A DNA stretch of 64,000 nucleotides from Polaromonas sp. (GTDB lineage Bacteria; Pseudomonadota; Gammaproteobacteria; Burkholderiales; Burkholderiaceae_C). The stretch covers positions 94,245-158,244 of the forward strand of contig NZ_JAUYEY010000031.1 of the NCBI RefSeq assembly GCF_030689685.1. The letters run 5' to 3'. Both the position numbers and the translations under genes were made by a program. Position 1 is the first letter of the stretch; each line of letters starts with the position of its first letter. Shown here one piece after another: positions 55,745 to 64,000 of the stretch. The notes below the pieces were generated by a model. It searched no databases, was not told the DNA's origin, and worked only from the letters and a program-made list of their open reading frames with translations.

Positions 55745-55814
55745 CGGGCACAACTTGCAAAAGTTGATGGCCCGGCCATAAGCCGTGTTTTTCAAAATCA
55801 CCTGGAGTCAATTC

Positions 55815-56897
55815 ATGGATCGTCGTTCCCTTATCAAAAATGCCGGCATTGCCGGCGTGCTCGCTGCTGGCGTGGCACCGGCCGTGCATGCCCAGGAGGC
55901 CATTCGCTGGCGTCTGGCATCGAGCTTTCCAAAAGCGCTTGATACCATTTACGGTGGAGCAGAAACCTTTGCCAAAAAGGTCAGCGAGATGTCTGGCGGC
56001 AAGTTCCAGATTTCGGTGCACCCCGGTGGCGAGTTGATGCCTGCCATTGCCGGCATGGTCGACAACGTGCAGAAGGGCACGACCGAAATGGTGCACACAG
56101 CGCCGTATTACTTTTTTGGCATCAACGATGTGTTTGCTTTGGGATGCGCGATTCCGTTTGGCCTCAACAGCCGCCAGATGACGGCCTGGATGTACCAGGG
56201 CAACGGCCTGAAACTGATGCGCGAGTTTTACGGCAAATACAACATTGTCAATTTCCCGATGGGCAATACCGGCGCGCAAATGGGTGGCTGGTACCGCAAG
56301 GAAATCAAGGGCGCGGCTGATTTCAAGGGCCTGAAATTCCGGGTCGGCGGTTTTGCCGGGAAGGTGCTCACCCGCATGGGCGTGGTGCCGCAAAACATTC
56401 CCGGTGGCGAGATTTACCAGGCCCTCGAAAAAGGCACCATCGACGCGGCTGAGTGGGTCGGTCCCTATGACGACCAGTAGCTGGGCTTCAACAAGGTGGC
56501 GCCGTTTTACTACTACCCCGGCTGGTGGGAGGGTGGCCCGCAACTCGATGCGTTTGTCAACAAGACAGCGTACGACAAACTCTCGGCCGAAAACAAGGCC
56601 ATCCTGGAGTCTGCAGCTGCCTTCGCACACACCGACATGCAGGCCAAGTACGATGCCCGCAACCCCGGTGCGCTCAAGGAGCTTGTGGCTGCCAAGACCA
56701 AGGTGCTTCCTTTCCCGAAAGATGTGATGGACCTGGCCTTCAAGGAGGCCATGGCCCTGTACGCCGAGCTCAGCGCCAGCAACCCGGAGTGGGCAAAGAT
56801 TTACGGCGATTATTCGGCTTTCCGCAAGGACCAGAACCTCTGGTTCCGCTTCACCGAAATGCGCTTCGACCAATTCATGCAGGCGCAGAAGCTGTAA
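55815..56897 (+). pseudogene. TRAP receptor DctP, second tandem copy, interrupted by an amber codon
   Basis: A 360-codon paralogue of the preceding gene (MDRRSLIKNAGIAGVLAAG). It is open throughout except for one TAG at 56478-56480, codon 222. In the first copy the same position is AAG (Lys) in DDQKLGFNK; here it is DDQ-stop-LGFNK, so a single A-to-T change explains it. The downstream part (56481-56897) keeps the frame and all TRAP motifs through RFTEMRFDQFMQAQKL, with no other damage. It is either a very recent pseudogene, a sequencing error, or a gene that needs read-through. The truncated 221-residue product lacks the second lobe and should not bind ligand. Confidence 0.85.
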
Positions 56898-56918
56898 AGC
56901 AGCTTTTCCGCTGCCCGA

Positions 56919-56943
56919 AGCCCCGCTCTGCGGGGCTTTTTTT
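56919..56943 (+). terminator. Terminator after the tandem TRAP receptor genes
   Basis: Stem AGCCCCGC-tct-GCGGGGCT followed by T7. Confidence 0.88.
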
Positions 56944-56967
56944 AGGGTGCGCCCGGCCGGGCGTACC

Positions 56968-57001
56968 CTAAAAAAATGCGCCCCTGTTCAGGGGGCGCAT
57001 T
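56968..57001 (-). terminator. Terminator of the dctQM operon
   Basis: On the minus strand: hairpin AATGCGCCCCCTG / CAGGGGCGCATT and a T7 tract. A GC-rich palindrome (AGGGTGCGCCCGGCCGGGCG...) lies between it and the convergent terminator. Confidence 0.75.
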
Positions 57002-57112
57002 GGGTCAGAGGGCATCAACACATCAACAGCTCAGGAGAAACCTCGTTGGGCCTTGCTGCCCTCTTGACGATGGGTAGAGACGGCACGGGCTGGCCGCACC
57101 GCGCTACTCGTG

Positions 57113-58909
57113 CTACTTCTTGTCCTTGGCCAGGGCGTCTTCTATGGCTTTCATCGGGTCGTCTTCCTTGCTCTTGTCGTCAGCGGACGGAGCAGCGCCC
57201 GGAAGGCTTTCCTGCGGCGCATCCGGCTCGGACTTGGGCATTTGCAGTTGCTCCATCACCTGCGCGTCGCTGAGCTTGTCGATCTTTTCAATGCCGCCCG
57301 TGACCAGGCTCGGGAAAATCATGATGGCCGCCACCATGATCAGTTGCAGGATGATGAAGGCAATTGAACCCTTGTAAATCTGCGCGGTGGTTACCGCCGG
57401 AATGGTGGCGCCCGTGACCCGGTCGCGGTAGTCGAACTTGGCCGCCACGCTGCGCAGGTAAAACAGCGCGAAACCGAACGGCGGCGTCAGGAATGAGGTT
57501 TGCAGATTCATGGCGATGATCACGCCGAACCAGATCATGGCGTCGTCCACCGTCATGCCCGGCACCAGGCCCGGCAGGATTTTCTCGGCCACCGGTGCCA
57601 GCAGCGGAATCACGATAAACGCGATTTCAAAGAAGTCGATGAAGCAGCCCAGAATAAAGACCAGGATGTTGACAACAATAAGAAAGCCCCACGCGCCGCC
57701 GGGCATGCCGACAAACAGTTTCTCTACCCAGAAGTGTCCGTCGGCCGCGTTGAAGGTGAAGCTGAAAACCGTGGAGCCGATCAGGATGAACAGCACAAAC
57801 GAGGCAAGTTTGGCGGTGTTCTCCAGCGCCTGTTTCAGCAGCGGCATGGTCATGCGGCGTTTGCCCAGCGCCAGGATCAATGCACCGAGCGCACCCATGG
57901 CGCCGCCCTCGGTGGGTGTGGCCACGCCGAGAAAAATAGTGCCCAGCACCAGAAAGATCAGGATCAGCGGCGGCATCAGCACAAAAGTCACCCGCTCGGC
58001 CAGCTTGGACAGCAGGCCCATGCCGGTCACGCGGTTGATGATGGCCAGGAACAAACCAAGCAGCGAGGCCAGGGTCATCGACAGGATGACAATTTCATCG
58101 CCGGGTGCCGGCATCGGACGCTTGAGCAGCGGGGTCAGCACCGCGTTGTGCACCTGGGCCCAGGCCATGCCAGCCACTGCACACAGCACAACCAGAAACA
58201 TCAGGGACTTGTGCCCCGAGGCGCCGCCCGGCTCTTTGTAGATGCGCGCCTCCAGCGGCAGCGGCGGCACCATCGCCGGTTTGACAAAAGAAACCACCAC
58301 GATGAACAAAATGTACAAACCCACCAGCAGCAGGCCCGGCACCAGCGCGCCGGAGTACATGTCGCCGACTGAGCGTCCAAGCTGGTCGGCCAGCACGATC
58401 AGCACCAGGGACGGGGGAATCGCCTGGGCCAGCGTGCCTGAAGCGGTAATCACCCCGGTGGCGATGACCCGGCTGTAGCCGTAACGCAGCATGATGGGCA
58501 GGGAAATCAGACCCATGGAAATCACCGCTGCAGCCACCACACCGGTTGTTGCTGCCAGCAGCGCCCCGACCAGGATTACCGCAATTGCCAGACCGCCGCG
58601 CAGCGGGCCGAAGACCTGACCCACCGTCTCAAGCAGATCTTCTGCCATGCCGGAGCGTTCAAGAATGATGCCCATGAAGGTGAAAAACGGAATCGCCAGC
58701 AGCGTGTCGTTTTGCATGATGCCGAAAATGCGCGAGGGCAGCGCCTGGAACATGGTGGCAGGAAAAAGGCCTGCCTCCATGCCGATAAAACCAAAGGCCA
58801 GACCGGTGGCCGCCAGCCCGAAGGCCACCGGAAAACCGGTCAGCAGCAGGACAAACAGGCCTGCAAACATCAGAGGCACAAACTGTTGTGCAAGAAAAGT
58901 GGTTTCCAT
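57113..58909 (-). CDS. dctM: TRAP transporter large permease DctM
   Basis: A 598-residue polytopic membrane protein starting at ATG 58909 (METTFLAQQFVPLMFAGLF), one base after the dctQ stop. The conserved LLLTGFPVAFGLAATGLAFGFIG and LEIPFFTFMGIILERSGMAEDLL-type sequences (here LLAIPFFTFMGIILERSG) are DctM hallmarks, as is FLGVATPTEGGAMGALGAL near 365. It is longer than the usual 430 residues, with an inserted central loop and a charged C-terminal tail (KSKEDDPMKAIEDALAKDKK). It drives Na+-coupled uptake with DctQ and a DctP receptor, probably one of the two encoded upstream. Confidence 0.93.
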   Translation of the reverse strand: METTFLAQQFVPLMFAGLFVLLLTGFPVAFGLAATGLAFGFIGMEAGLFPATMFQALPSRIFGIMQNDTLLAIPFFTFMGIILERSGMAEDLLETVGQVFGPLRGGLAIAVILVGALLAATTGVVAAAVISMGLISLPIMLRYGYSRVIATGVITASGTLAQAIPPSLVLIVLADQLGRSVGDMYSGALVPGLLLVGLYILFIVVVSFVKPAMVPPLPLEARIYKEPGGASGHKSLMFLVVLCAVAGMAWAQVHNAVLTPLLKRPMPAPGDEIVILSMTLASLLGLFLAIINRVTGMGLLSKLAERVTFVLMPPLILIFLVLGTIFLGVATPTEGGAMGALGALILALGKRRMTMPLLKQALENTAKLASFVLFILIGSTVFSFTFNAADGHFWVEKLFVGMPGGAWGFLIVVNILVFILGCFIDFFEIAFIVIPLLAPVAEKILPGLVPGMTVDDAMIWFGVIIAMNLQTSFLTPPFGFALFYLRSVAAKFDYRDRVTGATIPAVTTAQIYKGSIAFIILQLIMVAAIMIFPSLVTGGIEKIDKLSDAQVMEQLQMPKSEPDAPQESLPGAAPSADDKSKEDDPMKAIEDALAKDKK

Positions 58910-58910
58910 C

Positions 58911-59513
58911 TTATTTATCTCCAGCCAGGCGCGCTGTAGCAATCCGCTCCAGCTCTTCCAGGTGTTTTTGTTCATCGGTTTTGGCGGCTTCTCCACCAAT
59001 GGGGTCGTCGATCACGCCGCGCAGAAAGGCGATGCGTTTGATCAGTTCGGACACACCCTGGATCGCCAGGATCGCGAAGCCGACCGGCACCAGCAGGTAC
59101 ACCGGCCAGCGGATCAGGCCACCGGCGTTTTGCGACATCTCGCCACTGGTGTAGGCGCCCATGAAAAAAGGCCAGCTCAGCTTGACCATCAGGATGCAGA
59201 ACGGGAACAGCACAAAAACAATGCCCAGTACATCGATCCAGTTGCGCGTGCGGGCGCTCAGCAGGGTGGAAATGAAGTCAATGCGCACATGCGAGTTCGA
59301 CAGAAAGCCGTAGCCCGCGCCCAGCATGAACACAGTGGCAAAAAGATACCACTGCACCTCCAGCAGGCCGTTGGAGCTCATGTCGAATGCCTTGCGGACG
59401 ATGGCGTTGCCGGCACTGATCAGTGTGGTGGCAAGAATCAGCCACATCGTGGTCTTGCCAACCCAAGTGCTGAAGGCATCAATCGACCGGGACAGCGAAA
59501 GAAGAGGGGTCAT
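58911..59513 (-). CDS. dctQ: TRAP transporter small permease DctQ
   Basis: A 200-residue, four-helix membrane protein starting at ATG 59513 with AGGAG upstream. The DctQ pattern SNSHVRIDFISTLLSARTRNWIDVLG lies near residues 72-97. The C-terminal tail is long and charged (LEELERIATARLAGDK). It is followed by dctM after one base. About 280 bp of gene-free sequence lies upstream; it holds one small repeat and no gene. Confidence 0.92.
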   Translation of the reverse strand: MTPLLSLSRSIDAFSTWVGKTTMWLILATTLISAGNAIVRKAFDMSSNGLLEVQWYLFATVFMLGAGYGFLSNSHVRIDFISTLLSARTRNWIDVLGIVFVLFPFCILMVKLSWPFFMGAYTSGEMSQNAGGLIRWPVYLLVPVGFAILAIQGVSELIKRIAFLRGVIDDPIGGEAAKTDEQKHLEELERIATARLAGDK

Positions 59514-59725
59514 GGTGGGTGTCTCCTGGGGATCCTGGGAAAAGGTTCGCGCATAAAAATCATCCGGCAACCTTCTGTAGGAGGGCGTGCCGGATGCAGC
59601 TTGGCGCGTGAGGGATTCTATAGGGCACTATAGAAGGCAAACTGACAGCTTTGTGACGGTGTTATCCCGTAGCGGCCATAGACATTGCGCGGACGGTAGC
59701 CCCAAAAAGTCGCGCCGCTCAATCC

Positions 59726-59760
59726 CTCACCCCACACCTCTCCCACAGGGCGAGGGTGAG
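59726..59760. repeat. CTCACCC...GGGTGAG repeat
   Basis: A common short palindromic type, CTCACCCC-ACACCTCTCCCACA-GGGCGAGGGTGAG, between selD and dctQ. Confidence 0.5.
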
Positions 59761-59795
59761 CGCCGTCCAACTCACTGTCGTGTCGTTGGAAAAGA

Positions 59796-60872
59796 TCAAT
59801 AAATTAGCTCGACACCGCTGCCCGCCAGCATGTGGCCGATGGCGCGCGCATCGCCAAAGCCCTGGCTGTGAAAACAGGCCAGAACCTGGTCGGCAATGCC
59901 GGGGTCGCAGGACACCAGCAGCCCGCCGCTGGTCTGCGGGTCGCTGAGCAACGCCTGCTGGGCCGGGCTGATATCGGCAGGCAAGCTGACTTCGGTGCCG
60001 TAGCTGGCCCAGTTGCGGCCCGAGGCGCCGGTGACCATGCCTTGTGCGGCCAGCTCAAGCACGCCCGGCAGCAGCGGAATCTGGCTCATCTGCAGTTGCA
60101 TTTTCAGCCCCGCGCCGCGTGCCAGTTCCAGGCCGTGGCCGGCCAGCCCGAAGCCGGTAATGTCGGTCAGCGCATGCACGCCGTCGAGTTTGGCCAGGTC
60201 GATGCCGGGTGTGTTGAGCTGGGTGGTGACGGCGATCATGCGGGCGTAACCCTCGGCATCAAGCGCGTCTTTCTTCAGCGCGGCCGACAGGATGCCGACG
60301 CCCAGCGGCTTGCCCAGGATCAGCACATCGCCGGCGCGCGCACCCGAGTTTTTCTTGACCCGCGAGGGATGCACCAGCCCGAGCACCACCAGGCCGTAAA
60401 TCGGCTCGACCGAGTCGATGGTGTGCCCGCCCGCAATCGGAATGCCGGCATCACGGCAGACATCCTGGCCACCACGCAGGATGGCGCCTATGGTCTCCAG
60501 CGGCAGCACATTGATCGGCATGCCGACCAGGCCCAACGCCATGATCGGCGTGCCGCCCATGGCATAGACGTCGCTGATGGCGTTGGTCGCTGCGATGCGG
60601 CCGAAGTCATAGGGGTCGTCCACGATGGGCATGAAGAAGTCGGTGGTGGCAATCAGCGCCTGCTCGTCGTTGAGCAGGTAAACCGCCGCATCGTCGGAGG
60701 TTTCGATGCCGACCAGCAACTGCGGGGGAATCGGGAGGTTGCTAGAGTTTTTCAGGATCTCGGCGAGCACGCCGGGCGCGATCTTGCAACCGCAGCCGCC
60801 GCCGTGCGACAGGCTGCTCAGGCGGGGAGTTGTTGCGGGAACCGTGGCAGGAAGTTTGTCGGGGGCATTCAT
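59796..60872 (-). CDS. selD: Selenide, water dikinase (selenophosphate synthase)
   Basis: A 358-residue enzyme that makes selenophosphate from selenide and ATP. The glycine-rich active loop HGGGCGCKIAPGVL carries Cys (not selenocysteine) and Lys near residues 27-30. ATTDFFMPIVDDPYDFGRIAATNAISDVYAMGG and GGHTIDSVEPIYG are conserved. The ATG overlaps the stop of the upstream glycosyltransferase (ATGA, 60869-60872). No selA, selB or tRNA-Sec is seen here. With SenB next to it, this is probably a SenC-type enzyme serving selenosugar synthesis; it could serve other uses too. Confidence 0.93.
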   Translation of the reverse strand: MNAPDKLPATVPATTPRLSSLSHGGGCGCKIAPGVLAEILKNSSNLPIPPQLLVGIETSDDAAVYLLNDEQALIATTDFFMPIVDDPYDFGRIAATNAISDVYAMGGTPIMALGLVGMPINVLPLETIGAILRGGQDVCRDAGIPIAGGHTIDSVEPIYGLVVLGLVHPSRVKKNSGARAGDVLILGKPLGVGILSAALKKDALDAEGYARMIAVTTQLNTPGIDLAKLDGVHALTDITGFGLAGHGLELARGAGLKMQLQMSQIPLLPGVLELAAQGMVTGASGRNWASYGTEVSLPADISPAQQALLSDPQTSGGLLVSCDPGIADQVLACFHSQGFGDARAIGHMLAGSGVELIY

Positions 60873-61855
60873 GGGGGAGCTTTCAGTGCGCTGTTGACCA
60901 AGTTTATGACAAGGCGCTTTTCTCGGGCAGGGCTGAACAAATGGGCGCGCTCGCGGCATTGCTTTTCCAGCCGCAGCAAAAAGGCCGGCTCCGTGGCGCA
61001 GCGCTGCAGCAGCGCCGCCAGTGCGGCGTCGTCACCCACCGGGAAGTAGCCTGCGTAGTCGTCGCCCAACATGCCGAGGTTGCCGCTGATGCGGGAGGCC
61101 AGCACTGCGGTGCCGGACTGGACGGCCTCCAGGATCACATGCGCGCCGCCCTCCATCAGTGAACTGTTGACCAGCACATGCGCGTGTTTGATGCGCTGGC
61201 GGGTGAGGGCGCGCGGCAGGCCGCCTAGCCAGCGGTAGTGCGGCATCCCGGCTTGCGCTGTGCTGGCGGCCCGCGCCAGCTCGGGTTGCAAGGCCTCGCC
61301 GATGGACTCAAACAACATGCGGCGGGAGTCGCTCCTGGCGGCTGCCCTGAGATAGGTCAGCGGGTCTTTCTCGTCACGCAGGTGGCCGACCATCACTGCC
61401 CGAAACCGCCGCCTCGATTTGGCAGCCGGCAACAAAGGCCGGGCCGACTGGAAGATCACACACGTCTTGTGCCAAAGGGCGGGCGGCAACTCGTGCAGCC
61501 CGGCTTCCTGCAGCACCACCAGGTGGGTTGCCAGTGCCAGTGACTGCTGTGCATCAGAATCGCTGCGGATGTCGCGGTACAGGTCGGTGCCGGTCAAGAC
61601 CACAATCAGCGCTTTGCCCGGACACTGCCGGGCCCAGGCTTGAATCGATGCTGCCGAGCGCCGCGCATGCAGCGCGATCATGGCGGCGGCAGGCTGGTTG
61701 TTCGCGGAAGGGGGCCAATGCGGCAGCAAGGCGGTCTCGCAATGACCGGATAGAAACTGCGCCCAGCGCCACGCGGTGTGCCAATTGCCGTTGTTGGCTT
61801 CGCGCATCGCCGGGCTGACGATGATAACTTTGCCTGTTTCAGATCTGCTGTCCAA
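60869..61855 (-). CDS. senB: Selenosugar synthase SenB-like glycosyltransferase (TIGR04348)
   Basis: A 328-residue GT-B protein of the family often found beside selD. The N-terminal VIIVSPAMREANNGNWHTAWRWAQFLSGH is characteristic. The C-terminal nucleotide-sugar site has NSSLMEGGAHVILEAVQSGTAVLASRISGN (Glu motif near residue 235-260). Known SenB proteins join selenophosphate to a UDP-sugar to make a selenosugar, which SenA turns into selenoneine. Here the start is TTG 61855, because no ATG precedes the conserved N-terminus. It is translationally coupled to selD. No senA is in the window. Confidence 0.87.
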   Translation of the reverse strand: MDSRSETGKVIIVSPAMREANNGNWHTAWRWAQFLSGHCETALLPHWPPSANNQPAAAMIALHARRSAASIQAWARQCPGKALIVVLTGTDLYRDIRSDSDAQQSLALATHLVVLQEAGLHELPPALWHKTCVIFQSARPLLPAAKSRRRFRAVMVGHLRDEKDPLTYLRAAARSDSRRMLFESIGEALQPELARAASTAQAGMPHYRWLGGLPRALTRQRIKHAHVLVNSSLMEGGAHVILEAVQSGTAVLASRISGNLGMLGDDYAGYFPVGDDAALAALLQRCATEPAFLLRLEKQCRERAHLFSPAREKRLVINLVNSALKAPP

Positions 61856-61903
61856 TGCGTGGCCCCATGTTCCGGGCCCGATGCCCGCGCCATAGGTTAA
61901 CAG

Positions 61904-63685
61904 TCAGGAGGCAGGTTCACCCTCGCGGATTCTTGCCTGCAGCTCGCCTTTTGCCGCGTTGTAGCTGAAGTGTTTTCTGGCCAGCGCCGGCTGGTAGTTG
62001 AGCATGTTGATCAAAAAGCTCAAGGCGCCGAGGTTGTTGCCCAGGCGATCAAAGCTGCCGGTCGCCCGCGCTTCCTGTTCGGTGCTGCCGGTCTGCAGCA
62101 TCTGCTCGACCAGCTCGTGCATGTGGGTGACGGCCAGTGCAGCCTGCTCCAAATCGAGCACGGCCAGCACCCCGCGCATCTGCTCAAGCTGCCCCGGTAC
62201 CGCAGCGAGAATGGCCTTGTCTTCGGGGCTACGGAAAAAATGGTCCAACGCCACCTCAAGCTGGCCCAGCAGCCTGCGCAACTCGGTGACCACACTTTCC
62301 ATGGTTTGTTTGTCGTTGACGCGCCGGTACAGCGCTTCCATCCAGGCGTCGGGCGCCTGGGCCTGGCCGGTCCGGGCGCTGTCCAGCCTGTGCGCCAGGC
62401 GCCCTGTGCGGGCCGTGAGCTGCGGGTCTTTCGGGTCCAGATCGTCAAACGCCGCTTCCAGGTACAGCAGCGCTGTCGCAACTTCAAGTCCGAGGTCCGG
62501 CGAGGGCGCTTGCCCGGAAGCCGCCGTGGTGTTGATCGCCTGCGTCAGTGCCTGGGCCAGCGGCTCGCTGGGCGGGTGCAGCTTGACCAGCGAATCGGTC
62601 ACCAGGCTGAACTGGTCGCTGACCATCTTGAAGCGGTTGAGGTCGCCGGCGGTCACCGCAGACCAGCTCTTTTTGGCCGAACTGATGCGTTTGCGGGCCT
62701 GTTCAATCAGGGCCGGCGCAAAGCGGTCGAACTGGACCGCCTCGTAGTCCACGGGCTGGAAACGCGCCAGGCCGTAGCTGGCCCGCACCGCTGTCAGTGC
62801 CGGCGCGTCGCTGGCACGCCGGGCCACCGCCTGCGTACACAGAAAAAGCAGGTCCTGCGCGAGCCGGTCCGAGGCATGCGGTAGGCCGCGCGCCAGGTTG
62901 GCATAGTGCAGGAGGATGCGCAAAATCGCCCTTTTGGCATACACGTCCACCTTCAGCAGACCCTGCGCCAGCGCTTCAAAAAAGCCTGCGGCAATTTTCC
63001 AGAATGTTTTCAGCTCGACCTCGGTGTCGGTTTGCGCCAGGCCCAGACACATGTCGGACAGGCTTTGCGCGGCCTGTGCATCGCCGCTGCGCACCAGCTT
63101 GAGCGTGAGTCGGTCCAGCAACTGCCGCGATGTGTCGCTGTAGGCCGTGGCCTCGACGCTGACAGCGAGCTCGGGCTCCAGCCAGCGCCATTCAAACGCC
63201 CAGAGGTCCGCCGGGTGAACCCGGTCCGCGCCGATCAGGCTTTGGATATCGCGGTACTGCGGGAACAGCGAGACTGCCGACACCGGCTTGTCCGCCAGCA
63301 CGTCCTCCAGGTAGGCCGTCAGCGCGAGGCCGGCCAGCTCGATCTGGTTGCCGGCTTGTTCCGTGCATTGCTTCGGAGACTGGATAAAACGCTGGACCAC
63401 TGTTTCCATGGCACGCAGTAGCAGCGCCGGCGCGCTCATGCCCACCATTTCCAGGGCGCCCGCAGCCTGGTGCAACTGCTGGCGGGCCAGACGCAACTGG
63501 CTGGCGTCCAGCGCCTCCAGCTCCGCGCCCTTCGCCAGAGCGGCCTCGCGCACAAACCGTTTCAGGGCTTTGCTCGCGCCATCCAGGGATTTGTGGAGCT
63601 CCTCCAGCACCCAGGCCAGCGGGCCCAGGTCCATGATGCTCACGTCCAGGTCTTCAGGGGACGGATTCAGCGCGTTGGTTGTCAT
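61904..63685 (-). CDS. ChpA/PilL-type Hpt-region protein, lacking the kinase half
   Basis: A 593-residue, mainly helical protein starting at ATG 63685 (MTTNALNPSPEDLDVSIMDLGPLAWVLEEL). It matches the N-terminal part of the large type-IV-pilus chemotaxis kinases (ChpA/PilL) of Comamonadaceae: an Hpt-like bundle with LRLARQQLHQAAGALEMVG near 60, then long helical repeats. It stops after ARKHFSYNAAKGELQARIREGEPAS, just where full-length proteins go on into Hpt, CheA-kinase and receiver domains. No kinase is encoded nearby. It is either an independent paralogue or a truncated gene; the clean stop and 48-bp gap to senB favour a stable short form. Confidence 0.8.
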   Translation of the reverse strand: MTTNALNPSPEDLDVSIMDLGPLAWVLEELHKSLDGASKALKRFVREAALAKGAELEALDASQLRLARQQLHQAAGALEMVGMSAPALLLRAMETVVQRFIQSPKQCTEQAGNQIELAGLALTAYLEDVLADKPVSAVSLFPQYRDIQSLIGADRVHPADLWAFEWRWLEPELAVSVEATAYSDTSRQLLDRLTLKLVRSGDAQAAQSLSDMCLGLAQTDTEVELKTFWKIAAGFFEALAQGLLKVDVYAKRAILRILLHYANLARGLPHASDRLAQDLLFLCTQAVARRASDAPALTAVRASYGLARFQPVDYEAVQFDRFAPALIEQARKRISSAKKSWSAVTAGDLNRFKMVSDQFSLVTDSLVKLHPPSEPLAQALTQAINTTAASGQAPSPDLGLEVATALLYLEAAFDDLDPKDPQLTARTGRLAHRLDSARTGQAQAPDAWMEALYRRVNDKQTMESVVTELRRLLGQLEVALDHFFRSPEDKAILAAVPGQLEQMRGVLAVLDLEQAALAVTHMHELVEQMLQTGSTEQEARATGSFDRLGNNLGALSFLINMLNYQPALARKHFSYNAAKGELQARIREGEPAS

Positions 63686-63858
63686 ACATGGCGTACCGGT
63701 TGAAAGGACAGGCGCCCCCGGCGCAGGCGCGGGCGGGTCGCCGCAGTCTATGCGCGGGCCTGCGAAATTTGGCACCAAAACGCAAGCGGGGTGACAGTCG
63801 GCGCATGGCGCCCGCTGACAGGTCGCGCGGGGCACGTTTTGTACTGCTTTTTGGCAAT

Positions 63859-64000
63859 TAGGAGCCTGGGCGGCAGAAGGAACGTCGGCTGCAAAGCGGC
63901 CGCGACGGTCCATTTTTCACCGGCTTTTTGCCCCATAGCTACGGCTATGAGGCTGCAAACCCGGCAAAAACTGTCCTCGCCGGGGCCACTTTTCGCTTCG
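63859..64000. mobile_element. MITE-like palindromic element, copy 2 (cut by the window end)
   Basis: It begins TAGGAGCCTGGGCGGCAGAA and matches 13692-13834 with one 1-base gap and two base changes. The right inverted repeat lies beyond the window. It is in the region upstream of the ChpA-like gene. Confidence 0.85.

Noticed and set aside
59514..59795. A leader gene upstream of dctQ
   Set aside because: No start with a ribosome site and no codon pattern; only a short repeat is visible.

Overview
The window is a contiguous stretch of a GC-rich betaproteobacterial chromosome, most like the family Comamonadaceae (Burkholderiales; Polaromonas/Rhodoferax/Variovorax type). The evidence is the gene order thrS-infC-rpmI-rplT-pheS-pheT-ihfA-merR-tRNA-Pro, orphan Bug and TRAP solute receptors, a small Trp-rich protein known from this group, and a gentisate pathway related to nag genes. 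The species cannot be fixed from the sequence alone. There are no rRNA genes, CRISPR arrays, phages or transposase genes. Mobile-type DNA is limited to short palindromic repeats.

Layout. 1-7009: a minus-strand operon for a CaCA cation antiporter and the multi-subunit Na+/H+ antiporter Mrp (AB fusion, C, D, partial E), preceded by a YqhA-type membrane protein. 7167-13674: acs, a cytochrome c, a Trp-rich small protein, ilvD with a divergent LysR gene, and lgt. 13691-20144: a MITE-like repeat, then a malonate-use operon (GntR regulator, tandem repeat, malonyl-CoA decarboxylase, Bug receptor, enoyl-CoA hydratase-like protein, malonyl-CoA synthetase). 20130-23257: DMT exporter, GGCT-like protein and isocitrate lyase with two evenly spaced operators. 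23366-32022: the thrS-to-tRNA-Pro translation cluster, which carries a Thr-rich leader peptide and terminator before thrS, a non-AUG infC start and structured leaders. 32088-33769: rdgC and a NUDIX hydrolase.

33836-40432: a minus-strand catabolic operon that should convert 3-hydroxybenzoate to gentisate and open the ring, with two substrate receptors and a FAD enzyme of unknown role, behind a perfect 24-bp palindrome. 40765-51064: dienelactone hydrolase, ZIP transporter, three tiny proline-rich ORFs, a PfkB kinase, a hemerythrin-like protein, a large PAS/GAF histidine kinase, a sulfurtransferase, a DMT exporter and a Rieske oxygenase. 51285-54412: xseB-ispA-dxs (isoprenoid precursors). 54569-59513: two tandem TRAP receptors, the second with one amber codon, facing dctQM. 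59796-61855: selD and a SenB-like selenosugar synthase. 61904-63685: an isolated N-terminal half of a ChpA-type protein. A second copy of the MITE-like repeat runs off the right end.

The strongest new signal is the Thr-rich leader ORF plus intrinsic terminator in front of thrS, which looks like ribosome-mediated attenuation. Others worth attention are a family of GCTAT-N7-ATAGC palindromes, some inside coding sequence; a senB-selD pair without senA; and a 117-bp tandem repeat spliced between two genes with ATGA junctions at both ends.
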